A DNA stretch of 36,003 nucleotides. It comes from Herbidospora yilanensis. Its GTDB lineage: Bacteria > Actinomycetota > Actinomycetes > Streptosporangiales > Streptosporangiaceae. How positions within the stretch are numbered: position 1 is the stretch's first letter; every line of letters begins with the position of its first letter. The stretch lies in assembly GCF_001570565.1 (NCBI RefSeq), contig NZ_BBXE01000037.1, forward strand, positions 87,889 to 123,891, read 5' to 3'. Positions 15,761-23,245 of this stretch are shown in pieces. The notes below the pieces were generated by a model. It worked only from the letters and a program-made list of their open reading frames with translations, made no database searches and had not been told where the DNA came from. Both the position numbers and the translations under genes were made by a program.

Positions 15761-17155
15761 GTGGAGAAGACCAATCTCGACGAGGGGTATTCGCACGCCC
15801 TCGGCAAACGCCAGGTCCAGATGATCGCGATCGGCGGGGCGATCGGCGTCGGCCTGTTCCTCGGCTCCGGAGGCCGCTTCGCCGCCGCCGGACCGGCCCT
15901 GGTGATCTCGTACGCCATCGCCGGTATCGCCGCCTTCTTCGTCATGCGGGCCCTCGGCGAGCTGGTCAGCTACCGGCCCACCTCGGGTTCCTTCGTCTCC
16001 TACGCCACCGAGTTCGTCGGCCCCTGGGCCGGGTTCGCCAGCGGCTGGATGTACTGGGTCAACTGGGCCGCCACCGGGATCGCGGAGCTGACGGCCATCG
16101 CGATCTACGTGCACCTGTGGGCGCCGGACTTCCCGCGCTGGCTCACCGCGCTGATCGCGCTGGGGGTGGTGCTGATCGTGAACCTGGCGTCGGTGAAGGC
16201 GTTCGGCGAGATGGAGTTCTGGTTCGCGCTGCTCAAGGTGGTCGCGATCGTGACGTTCCTGATCGTCGGCCTCTACTTGGTGATCTTCTCGGTCGAGGGC
16301 GCCTCGCCCGCGAACCTCGTCTCCCACGGCGGGTTCTTCCCGCTGGGGTTCGGGCCCGTCTTCATGAGCCTCCAGGCGGTGGTCTTCGCGTACGCCGCCA
16401 TCGAGCTCGTCGGCATCGCGGCCGGCGAGACGAAGGACCCGGACAAGGTGCTGCCGAAGGCCGTCAACAGCGTCATCTGGCGTATCGCGATCTTCTACGT
16501 CGGGTCGGTGCTGCTGCTCGGAATGGTGCTGCCGTGGACGTCGTACGGCCCCGGCGAGTCGCCCTTCGTGACGGTGTTCACGCAGCTCGGGGCGGCCTGG
16601 GCGGGTGACGTGATGAACCTGATCGTGATCACGGCGGCGTTGTCGTCGTGCAACTCCGGGCTCTACTCCACCGGGCGCATCCTGCGGTCGATGGGGCAGC
16701 GCGGCGAGGCCCCCCGGTTCACCCGGTCGCTGAGCTCCCGGCACGTGCCGGTGGGCGGCATCCTCATGACGGCCTCGGTCTACGTGGTGGGGGTGGCGGT
16801 GTACTCGTACATCCCCGAAAGGGCCTTCACCATCGCGGTGGCGATCTCCTCCCTCGGGACGGTCACCACCTGGGGCACCCTGATCTACTGCCAGATCAAG
16901 CTGCGCCAGGCCTGGATGCGCGGTGAGCTGCCCAGGCCCGCGTTCCGGATGCCGGGCTCGCCCTACACGAACTGGCTGACGCTGGCCTTCCTGGGGCTGG
17001 TGGTGGTGCTGATGCCGTTCGCCGACGAGGACCAGCGGCTGGCGTTCTACCTGATCCCCGTCCTGGCGGGCGGGATCTGGGGCGGCTGGCGGCTGGTCAG
17101 CGCGAAGCGGGCGCCGGCCACTCACGTTCAGCAGCGTGTAGTCCCGCCTCAATGA
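15761..17155 (+). CDS. APC-superfamily amino-acid permease
   Basis: 464 residues with about 12 transmembrane helices. TM1 carries the amino-acid-binding glycine motif (GGAIGVGLFLGSGG, residues about 25-38), followed by the AAAGPALVISYAIAG helix and GELVSYRPTSGSF loop typical of the AAT family (CycA, GabP, AnsP, aromatic permeases). The conserved FAYAAIELVGIAAGE segment (about 210-225) is the family's TM6 signature. It resembles the CycA/GABA/asparagine group, but the substrate cannot be fixed. GTG 15761 is preceded by a GGGGGG run 5 nt upstream. It is convergent with the DAHPS-chorismate mutase gene and overlaps it by 59 bp. Confidence 0.9.
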   Translation: MEKTNLDEGYSHALGKRQVQMIAIGGAIGVGLFLGSGGRFAAAGPALVISYAIAGIAAFFVMRALGELVSYRPTSGSFVSYATEFVGPWAGFASGWMYWVNWAATGIAELTAIAIYVHLWAPDFPRWLTALIALGVVLIVNLASVKAFGEMEFWFALLKVVAIVTFLIVGLYLVIFSVEGASPANLVSHGGFFPLGFGPVFMSLQAVVFAYAAIELVGIAAGETKDPDKVLPKAVNSVIWRIAIFYVGSVLLLGMVLPWTSYGPGESPFVTVFTQLGAAWAGDVMNLIVITAALSSCNSGLYSTGRILRSMGQRGEAPRFTRSLSSRHVPVGGILMTASVYVVGVAVYSYIPERAFTIAVAISSLGTVTTWGTLIYCQIKLRQAWMRGELPRPAFRMPGSPYTNWLTLAFLGLVVVLMPFADEDQRLAFYLIPVLAGGIWGGWRLVSAKRAPATHVQQRVVPPQ

Positions 17156-17867
17156 CGGCCGCCATGATCGGCCGCAGCCCCGGTTCGCCCAGGCGCGGCG
17201 CACGCTGCGCCATCGCGGCGACCACCTTGCGCTCCCGCTCGGGGTCGCGCCCGGCGAACCCGCCGACGGGCTTGAGCCGCTGGATCGCCCCGGCCAGCTC
17301 GGCGCGGCGCTCCAGGATGACGGCGAGCGCGGCGTCGGTCCGGTCGATCGCCGCGCGGGCCTGGGGCAGGTCCTCCGGCGCCTCGGGGCGGACCACGGCG
17401 CCGATCAGCCGGGCGTCCTCCACGGCGGCGTCGACGACCTCGGGCGGCGCGTCGGGGTCGAGCAGGAGCCCGTCGGCGCCCGCCGCGACGGCGGCCCCGG
17501 CGAGCACGGCGTCCTTCCCCAGGTAGACGATCACCGGCCGGCCCGACTCCGCGCGGGCGGCCTTCACCAGCGCCAGGTCGGGCACCGCCTCGCAGAGCAC
17601 GACCGAGGCGTTCCCCTCGGCCGCGCAGCGGTCGGCGGCGGTCAGCCACTCCATCAGCGACGCCTCGCGCGGTCGCCTGAGGATCACCGGCAGGGCCAGG
17701 CGGGCGGCGGCCCGGACGAGCGTCAGGTCGTCGACGACGACCGCGACGGCGGGACCGGCGAGGGCGTCGAGTTCGACCGAAGGCGACAACTCGACGAGCA
17801 GCGGACCCCCGAGGACCGCGACCGGCCGCCCTTCTCCGATGGTCAGATCCGCGATCCGTACGGACAT
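17097..17867 (-). CDS. Degenerate DAHP-synthase-like domain fused to AroQ chorismate mutase
   Basis: 256 residues. The C-terminal part (about 168-250) is an AroQ-type chorismate mutase: AAIDRTDAALAVILERRAEL followed by RLK and RDPERERKV preserve the Arg, Lys, Asp and Arg-Glu positions used to bind chorismate. The N-terminal part (about 1-160) looks like a shortened class I-beta DAHP synthase: GGPLLVELSP stands where AGPCSVES is expected, and VILRRPREASLMEWLTAA and ASVVLCEA match the VLLKRG...EEW and NVILCERG blocks. The metal-binding Cys and His and the key Lys are gone, so synthase activity is unlikely and a regulatory or scaffolding role is possible. Its start lies 6 nt after TAATCT. Overlaps the permease gene by 59 bp, tail to tail. 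Confidence 0.72.
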   Translation of the reverse strand: MSVRIADLTIGEGRPVAVLGGPLLVELSPSVELDALAGPAVAVVVDDLTLVRAAARLALPVILRRPREASLMEWLTAADRCAAEGNASVVLCEAVPDLALVKAARAESGRPVIVYLGKDAVLAGAAVAAGADGLLLDPDAPPEVVDAAVEDARLIGAVVRPEAPEDLPQARAAIDRTDAALAVILERRAELAGAIQRLKPVGGFAGRDPERERKVVAAMAQRAPRLGEPGLRPIMAAVIEAGLHAAEREWPAPASR

Positions 17868-17873
17868 GTCGTG

Positions 17874-17879
17874 AGATTA
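17874..17879 (-). promoter_or_regulatory. Putative -10 box for leaderless chorismate-mutase gene
   Basis: On the minus strand TAATCT is followed by 6 nt and the ATG at 17867, with no Shine-Dalgarno sequence. Confidence 0.4.
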
Positions 17880-17918
17880 CCAGGGCAGTACCGCTCGCGT
17901 TTGATCCCTTTGCCATCC

Positions 17919-17952
17919 ATGGGACGATTCATGGGTTCTGGAAGGGGTGGGG
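17919..17952 (+). promoter_or_regulatory. 5' leader of kinase 1, duplicated before kinase 2
   Basis: ATGGGACGAT (17919-17928), 12 nt, then GAAGGGG (17941-17947) precede the kinase 1 start. The same 10-mer, the same 12-nt spacing and GAAGGGG recur at 20442-20470 before kinase 2. It carries the ribosome-binding site and possibly a promoter element. Confidence 0.5.
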
Positions 17953-20433
17953 ATGACGAACGCGGAAGGCCGACTCGTCGGGGGCCGGTACCACTTGATA
18001 GAACCCATCGGCCGGGGCGGCATGGGCATCGTGTGGCGGGCCCATGACGAGCTGCTCGACCGCGCCGTGGCGGTGAAGGAGGTCCGGTACGACAGCGCGA
18101 TGGGCGACGAGCTGCCCGAGCTGAACCGCCGGACCATGCGGGAGGCGCGCGCCGCCGGGCGGCTGACCCATCCGAATGTGGTCGTCGTCCACGACGTGAT
18201 CGAGGAGGACGGGCGGCCCTGGATCATCATGCAGCTCGTCGAGTCGCGCTCGCTGGGGCAGGTGATCCGCCAGGACGGCCCGCTGACGCCCAAACGGGCC
18301 ACCGAGATCGGGCTGCAGATCCTCGACGCGCTCCGGGCCGCCCACGCGCAGGGCGTGTTACACCGTGACGTGAAGCCCGAGAACGTGCTGCTCGCCGACG
18401 ACGGGCGCGTGGTGCTGACCGACTTCGGCATCGCGCGGGTCGAGACCGACTCGACGATGACCCGCACCGGCCTGGTCGGCACCCCCGCCTTCATCGCGCC
18501 CGAGCGGTTGCGCGGCGGCCCGGCCCAGCGCGAGTCCGACCTGTGGTCGCTCGGCGCGACCCTCTACGCCGCCGTCGAGGGCCGCCCGCCCCACGACAAG
18601 GGCATGGCCATGGCGACCATGCACGCCGTGCTGACCGAGCCGCCCGACCCCGCCAGGAACGCCGGGTCGCTGCGCCCCGTCCTCGACCGCCTCCTGGAGA
18701 AGGACCCGGCCACCCGCCCCGGCTACGACGAGACCGCCCGCCTGCTCCGCCGCGCGGCGACCGAGCAGGCCGCGCCCCGTCCCGTCGACGCCTCCGGCTG
18801 GCCGTCGCCGCCCTCCCCGCAGCGCGCGGGCCGGGCCAACGGCGTGCCCAAACCGTCGGCGGTGCCCCCGGAGGCCTTCGAGGCGACCGATCCCGACCTG
18901 CCGACGACACCGACCAAACACCCCAGGAAATCCGGTCCCGCACGCCCTGACGACGCTCCGGCCGAATCCCCGGCCGGGAAGCCGTCCCCGTCGACGGGCG
19001 CCGAACCGGCGGGCCCGCAGACCGGAGACGCGATCCCGGCCCAGCGTCCCGCCGAGGCGGCGAAGCCCACCCCGAAATCCGGCGCGAAGCCCGGCGCGAA
19101 GCCCGGCGGGACACCCGCCAAGAAGCCGGTGAAGCCGGCGACGGGTGCGAAACCGGCCGACAAGACCCCCGCCGACCCCGCGTCCGCGGGCAAGGCGGCC
19201 TCCGGCGCGGTCGCCGCCGAAGCCGTCGCCGACAAGACTCCGGCCGACGCCGCGGACAAGCCCGCCACCCCCGGCGGAGCGGCCCCCGGCAAGCCCAATG
19301 GGGGCGCCAAGCCCGAGGTCGCCCGTGAGGCCGCCCCCGCCGAGCCCGAGCCGGTGCGCGAGTTCGCGCAGGAGGACGGCGCCGAGGCCCGCCGGGAGCC
19401 GGCCGCCGAGCCCAAGCCCGCGCCCAAGCCCGGCAACCGCCGCCCGCCGAGCGCCCCTTACGGCGGCGCCGGGGTGCGTCCCGGCGCGGGCCGGCCCGCC
19501 GAGACGCCGCGGCCGAGCGAGCCCGCACCGGCCCGTCAGCCGAGCGCGGCCCCGGGGGCCTTCCACGCGGAACCGGTCGGCGCGTCCCCCTTCTTCGCCG
19601 ACGAACCCGGCCACACCCGCCACGGCGAGCAGCCGTCCGTGCCGCTCCCCGAGTCCGGCCGCCAGGCCTGGACCACGGTCGACATCCCCGAACGCAGGAA
19701 CGGCCTGCTGAAGGCCGCCCTGATCGCGATCCCGGCGATCCTCGTGGTGGGCGGCGTCGCGTTGTGGCTCGGCATGAAGCAGGCCGACGAGGGCTCCGGC
19801 ACCGCCGCGACGCTCAAGCCCCCGGCCACCTCCGTCGCCGCCGACCCGTCGGGCGAGCCGTCCGAGGGAACGGGGGGCGAGGAGTCCGGCAAGCCGTCGG
19901 CGACCCCCTCGGAGGACGAGGAGAAGGACCCGTCCCCGGAGCCGTCGGAGTCCGCTTCCAAGGACGACGACGAGGAAGACGACGCCGACGCGCTCCCCAA
20001 GGGCTGGAAGATGCACACGAACTCGGTGGGCTTCTCCCTCGCCCTCCCCCCGGGCTGGAAGCAGGTCCGCTCCGACTCGGGCAACGTCTGGTTCGAGGGC
20101 CCGCTCGACGGCGCCTACCTCCAGATCGGCCACACCAGTTCCCCGGGCAAGGACGCGCTCGCCGACTGGAAGTACCAGGAGGCGAACTCGGCCCGCTACA
20201 GCTTCTCGGGCTACAAGCGGATCAGCATGAAGAAGGTCGACTACTTCCGCAACGCCGCCGACTGGGAGTGGACCTTCGAGCCGGGCGGCTTCAAGGGCCA
20301 CATCCTGAACCGCGGTTTCGTCGTCGACGACAAGCACGGCTACGCGATCCTGTGGAAGACCCGCGACAAGGACTGGGACAAGTACCGCCACTACTTCGAC
20401 AACTTCGCCAAGTCATTCGAACCCGCCAAGTAG
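17953..20433 (+). CDS. Transmembrane Ser/Thr protein kinase 1 with extracytoplasmic domain
   Basis: 826 residues from ATG 17953 (AAGGGG upstream; GTG 17947 is an alternative). Hanks-type kinase domain 12-275: glycine loop GRGGMGIVW, ATP-anchoring Lys42, catalytic HRDVKPEN (Asp139), DFG Asp157, activation loop ending GTPAFIAPE. Residues about 280-570 are a Pro/Ala/Lys-rich disordered linker. One TM helix (LLKAALIAIPAILVVGGVAL, about 590-610) is followed by an acidic Ser/Pro/Glu stretch and a C-terminal domain of about 145 residues (from nt 19992) homologous to that of kinase 2 and starting LPKGWK. The kinase faces the cytoplasm and the last domain probably senses something outside. First gene of a plus-strand cluster, divergent from the chorismate-mutase gene. 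Confidence 0.95.
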   Translation: MTNAEGRLVGGRYHLIEPIGRGGMGIVWRAHDELLDRAVAVKEVRYDSAMGDELPELNRRTMREARAAGRLTHPNVVVVHDVIEEDGRPWIIMQLVESRSLGQVIRQDGPLTPKRATEIGLQILDALRAAHAQGVLHRDVKPENVLLADDGRVVLTDFGIARVETDSTMTRTGLVGTPAFIAPERLRGGPAQRESDLWSLGATLYAAVEGRPPHDKGMAMATMHAVLTEPPDPARNAGSLRPVLDRLLEKDPATRPGYDETARLLRRAATEQAAPRPVDASGWPSPPSPQRAGRANGVPKPSAVPPEAFEATDPDLPTTPTKHPRKSGPARPDDAPAESPAGKPSPSTGAEPAGPQTGDAIPAQRPAEAAKPTPKSGAKPGAKPGGTPAKKPVKPATGAKPADKTPADPASAGKAASGAVAAEAVADKTPADAADKPATPGGAAPGKPNGGAKPEVAREAAPAEPEPVREFAQEDGAEARREPAAEPKPAPKPGNRRPPSAPYGGAGVRPGAGRPAETPRPSEPAPARQPSAAPGAFHAEPVGASPFFADEPGHTRHGEQPSVPLPESGRQAWTTVDIPERRNGLLKAALIAIPAILVVGGVALWLGMKQADEGSGTAATLKPPATSVAADPSGEPSEGTGGEESGKPSATPSEDEEKDPSPEPSESASKDDDEEDDADALPKGWKMHTNSVGFSLALPPGWKQVRSDSGNVWFEGPLDGAYLQIGHTSSPGKDALADWKYQEANSARYSFSGYKRISMKKVDYFRNAADWEWTFEPGGFKGHILNRGFVVDDKHGYAILWKTRDKDWDKYRHYFDNFAKSFEPAK

Positions 20434-20441
20434 GCCCCGTT

Positions 20442-20476
20442 ATGGGACGATGCCAAACGGTTCGAAGGGGGATGAT
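20442..20476 (+). promoter_or_regulatory. 5' leader of kinase 2 (copy of the kinase 1 leader)
   Basis: The 10-mer ATGGGACGAT (20442-20451) and GAAGGGG (20464-20470) keep the spacing seen before kinase 1. The ribosome-binding site is GAAGGGGG, 5 nt before GTG 20477. Confidence 0.5.
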
Positions 20477-22282
20477 GTGGAAGGGTCGCGCCGCCTCGCG
20501 GGGAGGTACCAGCTCGAGGAGCGGATAGGCCGCGGTGGGATGGGCGTCGTCTGGCGCGCCCACGACGAACTGCTCGACCGCCCCGTCGCGGTCAAGGAGG
20601 TCCTCTACACCGCGCTCAGCGACGACGACCGCGCCGAGTTCAACCGCCGCACCATCCGCGAGGCCCGCGCGGCCGGCCGGCTGTCCCATCCGAACGTGAT
20701 CGTCGTCCACGACGTCATCGAGGAGGACGGCCGCCCCTGGATCGTCATGCAGCTGGTCCGCTCGACCTCCCTGGGCGACGCGCTGCGCGAGCACGGCCCG
20801 CTCGTGCCCGACCGGGTGGCCGCCATCGGCGCGCAGGTCCTCGACGCCCTGATGACCGCCCATGCGGCCGGCGTCCTCCATCGCGACGTGAAGCCCGAGA
20901 ACGTGCTGCTGACCCCCGACAACCGGGTGGTGCTCACCGACTTCGGCATCGCGTCCATGACCGAGGACCCGTCGGTGACCCTGACGGGCTCGATCACCGG
21001 CACCCCGGCATTCCTGCCGCCGGAACGCCTGTCCGGTCACCCGGCGACCCCCGAGTCCGACCTGTGGTCGCTGGGCGCGACCCTGTGGGCGGCGGTCGAG
21101 GGCCGCTCCCCCTTCGACCGGGGCACGCCGATCGCGAGCATGGCCGCGGTCCTCCACGAGGAGACCCCGGTCGCGCACCGCGCGGGCCCGCTGGCGCCGG
21201 TTCTCGATGGCCTGATGTGCAAGGACCCCGTCCGCCGCATGGGCCCCGACGAGGCCATGGACCTGCTCCACCGGGCCGCGAGCGGCCGGTGGAACCCCCA
21301 GTCCAGGAACACCCCGCAGAACACCCCGCGGAACGCCACTCCGGCGGGTCACCCCGGGGCGTTCGCCGACCGGGGGACGACCGGCACCGGCCCCCGCGAC
21401 GGGTTCGGCTCCCCCGGCTTTCCGGGTCAGGGCGGTCCGGTGAGCACTCCGCCCGACGGCATGGGCGCGCCCGGCCACTTCTCCGGCGGGCAGCCGCACA
21501 CGTTCGGCGGCCAGGCGTTCGGCGCCCCCACCTACGGTTCGCCGGGGACGCACGGGCACCCGCCGGCCGACGTCACGGCCGCCCCGCAGGAGAAGGACCG
21601 TGACAAGTTCCTGATCGTCACGCTGGCCACCCTGCTGGTCGCGCTGGTCGGCATCGGGGGCTATTTCGCGTACACGACCCTCAATCCCGCCGCCGACCCG
21701 GGCGTCGTCACCGGTGGTCCCGGCCCGGTCACCCAGCCCGCCCTCGAACCGTCGGCCGAGCCCTCGCCCGAACCGTCCGCGGCGCCCTCTCCGGAACCCA
21801 CGCCCGAGATCAGCGACGCCCCGCCCCTGCCGCAGGGCTGGAGCGAATACCGAGACGACGACCTGCGGTTCGCGGTGGCGTTGCCGCCGGGGTGGGAGCC
21901 GTACCGGAAGGAAGGGCAGCGGGTCTACTTCCAGGGGCCGGGCCTGAAGGGCTACCTGCAGATCGACCTCACCCCGTGGGAGCGCGACGACCCGGTGGAG
22001 GCGCTGGAGGTGGTCGAGCAGGCCTCGACCTCCAAGGGGTACCTGCGCGGTTACAAGCGCATCGCGTTGAAGCGCACCGCGCTCGTCGTCGGCGGGTTCG
22101 ACGCCCCGGGCGCCGACTGGGAGTTCCTCCACACCACGTCGGCGGGCGTGCAGCGCGTCTACGACCGCGCGTTCCGCATCGACAACCAGTGTTACGCCAT
22201 CTACTTGCAGGTCCCGCAGGCCTCCTGGGAGAGGGCCGCCCCCTGGTTCCGGATCTTCGCCCGAACGTTCCGGCCGATCTGA
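20477..22282 (+). CDS. Transmembrane Ser/Thr protein kinase 2 with extracytoplasmic domain
   Basis: 601 residues from GTG 20477, chosen for the GAAGGGGG ribosome-binding site; ATG 20450 is the upstream alternative but lies inside the duplicated leader. Kinase domain 10-275 with GRGGMGVVW, Lys40, HRDVKPENVLL and DFGIAS. A Gly/Pro/Asn/Thr-rich linker (about 278-375) precedes one TM helix (FLIVTLATLLVALVGIGGYF, about 378-397), a Pro/Glu/Ser stretch and a C-terminal domain of about 150 residues (from nt 21827), homologous to that of kinase 1: both open with a LP-GW motif, share ALPPGW and GYKRI, and end in an aromatic helix. It is a close paralogue of kinase 1. The stop TGA (22280-22282) overlaps the azlC ATG, implying translational coupling. 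Confidence 0.94.
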   Translation: MEGSRRLAGRYQLEERIGRGGMGVVWRAHDELLDRPVAVKEVLYTALSDDDRAEFNRRTIREARAAGRLSHPNVIVVHDVIEEDGRPWIVMQLVRSTSLGDALREHGPLVPDRVAAIGAQVLDALMTAHAAGVLHRDVKPENVLLTPDNRVVLTDFGIASMTEDPSVTLTGSITGTPAFLPPERLSGHPATPESDLWSLGATLWAAVEGRSPFDRGTPIASMAAVLHEETPVAHRAGPLAPVLDGLMCKDPVRRMGPDEAMDLLHRAASGRWNPQSRNTPQNTPRNATPAGHPGAFADRGTTGTGPRDGFGSPGFPGQGGPVSTPPDGMGAPGHFSGGQPHTFGGQAFGAPTYGSPGTHGHPPADVTAAPQEKDRDKFLIVTLATLLVALVGIGGYFAYTTLNPAADPGVVTGGPGPVTQPALEPSAEPSPEPSAAPSPEPTPEISDAPPLPQGWSEYRDDDLRFAVALPPGWEPYRKEGQRVYFQGPGLKGYLQIDLTPWERDDPVEALEVVEQASTSKGYLRGYKRIALKRTALVVGGFDAPGADWEFLHTTSAGVQRVYDRAFRIDNQCYAIYLQVPQASWERAAPWFRIFARTFRPI

Positions 22283-22923
22283 TGTCCGCACGGCACGACG
22301 CGGTCCGCGCCGGTCTCGGCGTCGGGCTCGCGGTGGGGGTGTCGGGGCTGGCGTTCGGCGCGGCGGCGGTGACGGCCGGGTTGTCGGTGGCGCAGGCGTG
22401 CGCGCTGAGCCTGTTCGCCTTCACCGGCGCGTCGCAGTTCGCGCTGGCGGGGGTCGTCGCCGGGGGCGGGGCGCTCGTCCCGGGCGTCGCGGGCGCGCTG
22501 CTGCTGGGGGCGCGCAACGGCCTGTACGGCCTGCGCCTGGCCTTCGTCCTCCCGGCCCGCCTCCGCGCGTTCACCGCCCACGGCGTCATCGACGAGACCT
22601 CGGCCGTCGCCTTCGCGCACCCCGGCGCGGCCCGAGCGGGCTTCTACGCCACGTTCGCGAGCCTCTACGTCACCTGGAACCTGACGACGTTCCTGGCGGC
22701 CGCAGGCGCCTCCGCGGTCGCCGACCCGTCGGTGTTCGGCCTCGACGCGGTCGGGCCGGCCACGTTCCTGGCCCTGCTCTGGCCCCGGCTGAAGGAGTCG
22801 CCGGAAGACCGGAAGGTGGCGCTGGCCGGGGTGGTCATCGCGCTGGCCGCCACCCCGTTCCTGCCGCCCGGCGTGCCGGTCCTGCTCGCGGCGGCGGGCG
22901 CGCTGGCGGTGCTGGTCAGATGA
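22282..22923 (+). CDS. azlC: AzlC-family branched-chain amino acid exporter, large subunit
   Basis: 213 residues, about six TM helices. AzlC with AzlD forms an exporter for branched-chain amino acids and analogues in the cytoplasmic membrane (known from B. subtilis azlCD and the related BrnFE of Corynebacterium). Visible family features are the GLAFGAAAVTAGLS first hairpin, FTGASQFALAG near residue 47 (the AzlC signature), the LGARNGLYGLRLAFVLP region and a conserved DETSAVAF motif. The ATG at 22282 overlaps the kinase 2 stop (TGATG), and the stop overlaps the azlD start (ATGA), so the three genes are translated as a unit. Why an exporter sits between kinase genes is unknown. Confidence 0.9.
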   Translation: MSARHDAVRAGLGVGLAVGVSGLAFGAAAVTAGLSVAQACALSLFAFTGASQFALAGVVAGGGALVPGVAGALLLGARNGLYGLRLAFVLPARLRAFTAHGVIDETSAVAFAHPGAARAGFYATFASLYVTWNLTTFLAAAGASAVADPSVFGLDAVGPATFLALLWPRLKESPEDRKVALAGVVIALAATPFLPPGVPVLLAAAGALAVLVR

Positions 22924-23219
22924 GCCTCTGGTGGGCCGTGATCGCCACGTGCGCCGGCTGCTATCTGCTGAAGTACGCCGGTCTCGCGGCCCCGCGCAAG
23001 GTGCTCGACCACCCGGCCGTGCAGCGGTTCGCCACGGTCGTGCCGGTGGCGCTGCTGGCCGCGCTGATCGCGGTCCAGTCGTTCGGCCAGGGTTTCGACT
23101 GGCCCAGAACCGCGGGTCTGGCCGCCGCCGTGGCGGCCCTGCTGCTGCGTGCCCCGTTCCTGGTGGTGCTCGTCGTCGCGGCCCTCGTCACCGGACTGCT
23201 GCGAATATCGGGCATGTGA
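22920..23219 (+). CDS. azlD: AzlD-family branched-chain amino acid exporter, small subunit
   Basis: 99 residues with three to four hydrophobic helices (about 3-18, 38-55, 63-78 and 80-95). It is the small partner of AzlC; the CAGCYLLKYAGLAAP opening and the RFATVVPVALLAAL segment are typical of AzlD. The ATG at 22920 overlaps the azlC stop by 4 bp. The following kinase 3 starts 26 nt after the stop; a 7-bp inverted repeat (23210-23216 with 23245-23251) brackets that gap and includes the kinase 3 start codon. Confidence 0.88.
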   Translation: MSLWWAVIATCAGCYLLKYAGLAAPRKVLDHPAVQRFATVVPVALLAALIAVQSFGQGFDWPRTAGLAAAVAALLLRAPFLVVLVVAALVTGLLRISGM

Positions 23220-23245
23220 TTCGCCAGGCGGGGTAGCCGGGCGGC

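Noticed and set aside
18358-20391. Long open frame of about 677 codons on the minus strand
   Set aside because: It is antisense to kinase 1; the Gly/Arg/Val-rich composition is what the complementary strand of GC-rich coding DNA yields, and no domain or ribosome-binding site is present.
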